Below, one piece after another: positions 60,002-64,000 of a stretch of DNA of 64,000 nucleotides (within the stretch, counting starts at the first letter, position 1; every line of letters starts with the position of its first letter). This DNA comes from JAAXVZ01 sp964392465 (GTDB lineage: Archaea; Nanobdellota; Nanobdellia; Woesearchaeales; GW2011-AR15). The notes beneath the pieces are model-generated. The model was given only the letters and a program-made list of their open reading frames with translations, did not search any database and was not told where the DNA came from. The position numbers and the translations under genes were made by a program. Where the stretch lies: NCBI GenBank assembly GCA_964392465.1, contig CAYMPC010000001.1, forward strand, positions 18,692 through 82,691, given 5' to 3'.

Positions 60002-61172
60002 AATCAATCAGTTCAGGATTCTTTGCAAGATGGATACAAAGTTGGCACATAAAAGAAAACTCATTCTTTTTTATTTTTTTATTCTTTATCAAAATATTTA
60101 GTAATTCATAACCTTTAAATCTTGATAATATTATTAAGTGTTTATTTTCTTTTAATATGAATTCTTTTAATGAAAGACTTCTTGTAAGCTTAGAGAGTGT
60201 AAATTCTTTTTCAGCATTGGGGCCAGCACAAAAGGAAATTGTTTCATCGGGAAGAAGTTTAAAGCAAGTACAATAGAGATTATTAGGTATTTCAGGGGAG
60301 TCTTTATTTTCTTCATAAATCTTTTCTTTGTATAAAGTGGCATTACCTATAGGTATTATTCTATTATAATTTACATTGAATTTTTCAAAAAAAGGTTTAA
60401 ACTCTTTTTTCTTCTTTTTGAAACTTTCATAAGAAGTATCCTCAAATGAAAAAAAGAAAATATTTTTATCAAAAACCCTTTTTGACAGAGCGTCTATATT
60501 AAAAAAACAATCTATTTTTTTGTTTTGAGATTGATGGCCTATTCCAATGCTAACAACAATCTCTCCTGAAAAACCAGATCTTTTTAACAGGTTAAGATAT
60601 TTAAATGCAGTTTTTTCATCTTTTAACCAAAAACCATTTGTTGCTATTCCATAAACAAAAATTCCTTTTTTTTTCAAAACAGAAATAATTTTAGTTAGTT
60701 TTTTAATATTTAAAAAAAGTTCACCTCCACTAAGAAAAATTTTAGTTATACCTACCTCTTTAAGTTTTTCAGAGAACAAAATGATCTTTTTTATACTTAA
60801 ACTTCTTTTTTTGTAATTTGGCTGATAACAATGGTTACATCTGTAATTGCACTCGTAAGTTAAAATAATTTCTGCAGAATTCGGATAAAATACATAAGAA
60901 GGATAAAGATACAAACCTTTTTTCATTAATTCACTAATTAAAAGATAATCTAATTTTCTATAATCTTGATAATTTACTAACTCAATTTTATTTTTTTTAA
61001 TTAATTCATTATATATCTTATAACCTTCTCTATACTTGTAAATTGTAAACTTAATATAGTCTTTGAATGTCTCATATTCGCTTTTTGTATTTATACAATA
61101 AAAATATCTTAGCCTACTAACTAGCTTAATCTTATAAGTTATTAGTTTAAACCATTTTTTAATTTTATTCAT
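59976..61172 (-). CDS. Radical SAM/SPASM-type enzyme of peptide cassette
   Basis: Protein of 398 residues. A long N-terminal extension (about 1-104) precedes CNYRCNHC (C-x3-C-x2-C) near 110-117 and the SAM-binding LSGGELFL. Late cysteine pairs in LYCTCFKLLP, ISFCAGPNAE and FMCQLCIHLA suggest additional FeS clusters, as in SPASM peptide-modifying enzymes. Its start overlaps the stop of the TraB-like gene by eight bases, and that gene follows the 34-residue reading frame by eight bases, so all three are probably one transcript. Confidence 0.82.
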   Translation of the reverse strand: MNKIKKWFKLITYKIKLVSRLRYFYCINTKSEYETFKDYIKFTIYKYREGYKIYNELIKKNKIELVNYQDYRKLDYLLISELMKKGLYLYPSYVFYPNSAEIILTYECNYRCNHCYQPNYKKRSLSIKKIILFSEKLKEVGITKIFLSGGELFLNIKKLTKIISVLKKKGIFVYGIATNGFWLKDEKTAFKYLNLLKRSGFSGEIVVSIGIGHQSQNKKIDCFFNIDALSKRVFDKNIFFFSFEDTSYESFKKKKKEFKPFFEKFNVNYNRIIPIGNATLYKEKIYEENKDSPEIPNNLYCTCFKLLPDETISFCAGPNAEKEFTLSKLTRSLSLKEFILKENKHLIILSRFKGYELLNILIKNKKIKKNEFSFMCQLCIHLAKNPELIDFIYKTKVK

Positions 61173-61665
61173 ATATTTTTTTTAATTCTTTTTTAATACT
61201 ATTTAAATGATTTTTTCCAACAACAATGAAATATTCTTTTTTATTCAATGAGTAAACATACTTCTTAATATTACTAATCATTTTTTCCTCTCTTTCTTTA
61301 ACAACATATTTATAAAATTTATAATGTTTTTTTATATTTTTTTTTATCAATAATGCGACTAGCTCTCTTAGGCTTACTTCAGTATAAAACTTATCCATTA
61401 AGTTTAAGGCAGCATTATCAATAAACTTATATTGTCTTTTTTTTGCGATTAGTTCATTTACAAGAAAATATTCCAAACAAAATTCTTTTAATTTTTTTTT
61501 ATGATCATTATACCTTTTTTTATCATACTCTATTAGAAAAACAGACTCTTTTTTACTACTTTCTGAAATGAGTCTCCTTAGTTTTATTAAATCTTTTTTT
61601 GACTTATGATCAACACCCAAAACACTAATCTTAATTTTAGAAGTAAATATATTAGTTATTTTCAT
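61165..61665 (-). CDS. Short TraB/PrgY-like protein
   Basis: Protein of 166 residues. The start ISVLGVDHKSKKDLIKLRRL, then FLIEYDKKRYN, and the end YVVKEREEKMISNIKKYVYS with EYFIVVGKNHLNSIKKEL, reproduce the TraB-family blocks GTxHxS, xELDxxRy, ERDxxMA and VVGxxHLxGI in order, with reduced length (about 400 residues is typical for archaeal TraB). TraB-type proteins act on or against peptides in Enterococcus. It lies between the peptide frame and a radical SAM enzyme. AGGTA precedes the ATG. Assignment is by motif pattern only. Confidence 0.6.
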   Translation of the reverse strand: MKITNIFTSKIKISVLGVDHKSKKDLIKLRRLISESSKKESVFLIEYDKKRYNDHKKKLKEFCLEYFLVNELIAKKRQYKFIDNAALNLMDKFYTEVSLRELVALLIKKNIKKHYKFYKYVVKEREEKMISNIKKYVYSLNKKEYFIVVGKNHLNSIKKELKKIYE

Positions 61666-61673
61666 AAAAATAC

Positions 61674-61778
61674 CTAATTACCTAAAATAGTCTTTAGATT
61701 ATATCTTCTTAATATTCTTTTACCAACTATCTTTTCTTTTAAATACTTAAAAATCCTTTCACTAAGAGAGTTATACAT
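61674..61778 (-). CDS. Small peptide gene, possible RiPP-type precursor
   Basis: Reading frame of 34 residues starting at ATG 61778 and ending eight bases before the TraB-like start. It encodes MYNSLSERIFKYLKEKIVGK and continues with RILRRYNLKTILGN; it is strongly basic (nine Lys/Arg against two Glu), has no cysteine and a probable amphipathic helix. A TATA box (TATATAAA on the plus strand, 61801-61808) is centred 26 bases upstream, exactly as for leaderless genes here. It could be the substrate of the radical SAM enzyme, or simply an untranslated leader; only context supports it. Confidence 0.45.
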   Translation of the reverse strand: MYNSLSERIFKYLKEKIVGKRILRRYNLKTILGN

Positions 61779-61800
61779 TCTATTTATGACGTAATCTTAA

Positions 61801-61808
61801 TATATAAA
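61801..61808 (-). promoter_or_regulatory. TATA box of the peptide/TraB/radical SAM cassette
   Basis: TTTATATA on the minus strand is centred 26 bases before ATG 61778. A weaker TATA-like element (GATATAATC near 61695-61703) could start a transcript directly before the TraB-like gene. Confidence 0.5.
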
Positions 61809-61845
61809 TTTTTCTTTTTACTATTCTTTTATTTTTTCTAATTTT

Positions 61846-62499
61846 TTATCTACAGTATGCTTTTCCAACCTCTATCTGTAAAGAAGCCCCACCATTTTCC
61901 ACAGGCACAAACTCTCCAGGGAGATATATATAATTATAAGTATCATTATTCGTTTTAAGTATTGCTTGGTTTCCTATCTTTTGTTGGGTAATATACTCTC
62001 CTAAAGAAAAAACATCCAAATTTTTAGTATTAATACCATCTATTTTTAGTATGATTTCTCCTTCTTTTATTATTTTAATATAAGTTACGTTAGTTTTGTG
62101 TTTTATGAAGTAATATCCGCAGAAATATGCTCCTTCTTCGTTAATGCTTTTATTATAATAACAACTATATCTTTCAAAACTATCATTATACATTAAACAT
62201 TCAGGAAACTCAGTTAATAAGATAGGAGTTGGAGGTTTGCTTAATAGTTGGTTAGCAAGATAAAATGTTATAATACTAATAATAATACCAATTGAGATAA
62301 TAAATTTAATTTTTTTTTCCTTTTTCAACTCTTTTTCTGCCGAAAAAAATAGCTTATCAACTTCTTCTTTTGATAATTTGTTTGATAGCAGTCTTTTTTT
62401 TATTGAGTCTTTATTATAACCCTTCTTTATATTTTCTTTTATATAGCTTTTTATCTTATTAAGGTACTTTAACTCTTTTTGTTTCTCTATTTCCCCCAT
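61846..62499 (-). CDS. Membrane protein with KKGY-type N-terminal module
   Basis: Protein of 217 residues. The N-terminal module (IKSYIKENIKKGYNKDSIKK, then KLSKEEVDKLFFSAEKEL) matches that of the protein at 53050-53832. A membrane helix (about 67-86) is followed by an outside domain with cysteines (FPECLMYND, RYSCYYNK, YFCGYYF) and IILKIDGINTKNLDVFSLGEYIT, ending in SLQIEVGKAYCR. It is likely displayed on the cell surface. It lies 67 bases before the peptide frame on the same strand. Confidence 0.7.
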   Translation of the reverse strand: MGEIEKQKELKYLNKIKSYIKENIKKGYNKDSIKKRLLSNKLSKEEVDKLFFSAEKELKKEKKIKFIISIGIIISIITFYLANQLLSKPPTPILLTEFPECLMYNDSFERYSCYYNKSINEEGAYFCGYYFIKHKTNVTYIKIIKEGEIILKIDGINTKNLDVFSLGEYITQQKIGNQAILKTNNDTYNYIYLPGEFVPVENGGASLQIEVGKAYCR

Positions 62500-62631
62500 T
62501 TTGGCAACTTTTAATATTAAATACTTCTAACTATATAATTATTTATGTTTTTTGAAAATTTATTGAATGCAATTAATATATTCTAAAAGTAGATTTAAAT
62601 ATAAAAGAGCTTTCTTGTCTTGTGTAGACGT

Positions 62632-63651
62632 ATGAAAGCCGAAAAACAAATAAGTTCTCTTTTTAACTCAAAGCGATTATTACTAATAACAACTAGCGGG
62701 TATAGGAATATAGGACAAGAAGCAATTGTCTATCAAACAATTAAAGAAGTTCTTGAAAAAAAGAGCTGTAAAAGAATTATATTAACATCACTTTCTCCAT
62801 CAACTTCAAACAAAATTCATTTGTTCGATAATGTTTCTTTTGTAAAACCAATCTCTTTCTATTTTTTATATTCTTTTATTATTACTAAACAAGTAATAGT
62901 TGTCGGTGATGAAATAACTTCAGACAGGCTTGACAATTATTACAAAAGCTTTTTTAATTTTTTTGAGGGAAAATTCAAACTATTTGTATCTCTTTTTTCA
63001 ATTTTATCTATGAAAAAACTGTTTTTTTATAAAATAGGTATATATTCTTTTCAAAAAAATTTTCCTAAAAAACTTTTTAGATATGTTTTAAATAATTCAG
63101 AAATAATCAGTGTAAGAGACACTTTTAGTAAAAAAGTCTTAGATTCATTAAATTTAAGAAAAGAGATCATGGTTTTAAAAGACCCTGGATATGATTTGAA
63201 TATTAAGAGGCCTAAGTTTATAAAAAAACCACAAAAAAAAGTTATTGGTCTAGCACTTTACGATCCTTTAAATAAAAAAAAAGAGGATCTTTTAATTCTT
63301 TTTTTAGAAAAATTAATTAGACTTAACAAAGATCAATTTTTTGAGTTTTATGTATTTAGCAAACATCCTTATTTAAAGGAAGAAAACGACCTTCTTTTTA
63401 TAAAAAAAATTCTTAAAAGCTTGAATGTGTCCTTTTCAAAAAAAATATTTTTTACAGAGAACCCTGTTTTAATGAAAGAAGAGATATCTAAAGCTTCTTT
63501 TGTGATATCTATGAGACTTCACCCAGCTATATTTGCCGATTCTTTAAAAATACCTTTTTTGGTTATTGCCACAACAAAAAAAACAACACATTTTTTTAAT
63601 AAAAATAAAACTTTTACCATATTTTCATTAAAACCTTTTAAAATAGATTAA
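62632..63651 (+). CDS. Polysaccharide pyruvyl transferase family protein
   Basis: Protein of 339 residues from ATG 62632; the longer frame starts with TTG at 62620 and has no support. The N-terminal LLLITTSGYRNIGQEAIVYQ, then EIISVRDTFSKKVLDSL and VLKDPGYDLN, and the late SKASFVISMRLHPAIFADSLKIPF match the PS_pyruv_trans family (CsaB/WcaK), which adds ketal pyruvate to surface polysaccharides. TATA (TTTAAATATAAAAG) lies about 30 bases upstream. With the epimerase and the following B12-binding protein it suggests a surface polymer cluster. Confidence 0.85.
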   Translation: MKAEKQISSLFNSKRLLLITTSGYRNIGQEAIVYQTIKEVLEKKSCKRIILTSLSPSTSNKIHLFDNVSFVKPISFYFLYSFIITKQVIVVGDEITSDRLDNYYKSFFNFFEGKFKLFVSLFSILSMKKLFFYKIGIYSFQKNFPKKLFRYVLNNSEIISVRDTFSKKVLDSLNLRKEIMVLKDPGYDLNIKRPKFIKKPQKKVIGLALYDPLNKKKEDLLILFLEKLIRLNKDQFFEFYVFSKHPYLKEENDLLFIKKILKSLNVSFSKKIFFTENPVLMKEEISKASFVISMRLHPAIFADSLKIPFLVIATTKKTTHFFNKNKTFTIFSLKPFKID

Positions 63652-63665
63652 TAAAAAAATAAAAA

Positions 63666-64000
63666 ATGAAAAAAATATTATTAATAGGGTTTCATACTCC
63701 TGCGCAAGCAGGAATAAGGGGAATAGGCAGTTTATTAAAAAAAAAATATGAAACTAAGTATCTGTTTTTTTTGGATTATGCCCCCTTTTGGATATATACA
63801 AAAGAATGGCTTAAAAAAAACATTGATGAAAAAACAATTATTACGTTTTGCAAATCTTTTGATTATATCTTAATTAGTTCAACATATTATGATCAAAATA
63901 TGACCTTTTACCTATCAGACCTTTTGAAAAAAAGCCTGCCTTCAGTTAAGATAATAATAGGGGGTTCATTAGGTATAACAGAGCCAGAAGAATGCTTGAA
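63666..64000 (+). CDS. B12-binding radical SAM protein, N-terminal part (partial)
   Basis: Frame open to the right edge; 111 residues visible. It begins with MKKILLIGFHTPAQAGIRGI, contains FDYILISSTYYDQNMTFYLS and VKIIIGGSLGITEPEECL, the Rossmann-like cobalamin-binding domain that precedes radical SAM cores (the GGS-x-x-x-x-PEE end is characteristic). The radical SAM cysteine motif would lie beyond the window. It follows the pyruvyl transferase by 14 bases, so it is probably co-transcribed. Methyltransfer or ring-forming chemistry on a lipid or glycan are possible roles. Confidence 0.7.
   Translation, partial: MKKILLIGFHTPAQAGIRGIGSLLKKKYETKYLFFLDYAPFWIYTKEWLKKNIDEKTIITFCKSFDYILISSTYYDQNMTFYLSDLLKKSLPSVKIIIGGSLGITEPEECL

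Noticed and set aside
62560..62619. Very short frame before the pyruvyl transferase
   Set aside because: Thirteen codons, no start signal and overlapping the promoter.
1..64000. CRISPR arrays, transposons or prophage
   Set aside because: No spaced direct repeats, transposase, integrase or phage structural gene was seen.

Overview
The window reads as a compact, AT-rich archaeal chromosome, most likely from a DPANN lineage of the Pacearchaeota/Woesearchaeota type. The archaeal assignment is secure: RadB, archaeal-type S2, IF2/eIF5B, EF-1beta, NAC, deoxyhypusine synthase, GatE, archaeal DNA ligase, Trm1, a Pno1-type KH protein, RIO1 kinase, Cdc48, an archaeal-type RNase P RNA, TATA boxes about 26 bases before many start codons (leaderless genes), and GGTGAT-type ribosome binding sites on others. 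The DPANN placement is inferred from the short genes, tight packing, overlapping convergent ends and many small secreted or membrane proteins without obvious relatives. There is no sign of insertion sequences, CRISPR arrays, inteins or phage genes. No stretch over 300 bases lacks a gene or RNA.

Layout. 0-5.4 kb: end of a glycosyltransferase, radB, a methyltransferase, rpsB behind a long structured leader, a secreted Lon-type protease, transaldolase and the RNase P RNA gene. 5.4-10.9 kb: small membrane protein, membrane-anchored HTH regulator with an ABC exporter (ATPase plus long coiled-coil permease), a TraB-family protein and a Memo-family protein. 10.9-14.7 kb: surface glycan genes (GT2, flippase-like protein, GT39). 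14.7-21.5 kb: a GC-rich island that may be an ncRNA, a degenerate tRNA-thiolation protein, a secreted phospholipase D/lamin-tail protein, hydrolase, DMT transporter, an operon for hypusine formation, and Pno1. 21.5-31.6 kb: radical SAM enzyme, Cdc48, unknown proteins, a candidate structured RNA, RIO1, DUF371, PUA protein, and an HD-domain protein with SpoT/MESH1-like metal motifs beside a large unknown. 31.6-41.1 kb: ribosome and translation genes, then a minus-strand run of NAC, two related helical proteins, a MinD ATPase and membrane proteins. 41.2-46 kb: three surface proteins, one with the strong ribosome binding site and long leader expected of a major envelope protein. 46-51.4 kb: glycan genes, AlaX, small Zn-ribbon, tRNA-Trp. 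51.4-57.9 kb: an archaeosortase with a small Cys-rich PEF-type sorting target, GatE, a homing-endonuclease-repeat protein, DNA ligase. 57.9-64 kb: epimerase, two SPASM-type radical SAM enzymes, a short TraB-like protein, a previously unannotated 34-residue reading frame, a polysaccharide pyruvyl transferase and the start of a B12-binding radical SAM protein.

The two most promising systems are (1) the tightly packed cassette of 34-residue peptide, TraB-like protein and radical SAM enzyme at 59976-61778, which has the architecture of a modified-peptide pathway, and (2) the archaeosortase with its convergent, overlapping substrate at 51423-53057. Several intergenic regions (2385-2553, 14780-14850, 26495-26625) carry RNA-like structure that the protein genes do not explain.
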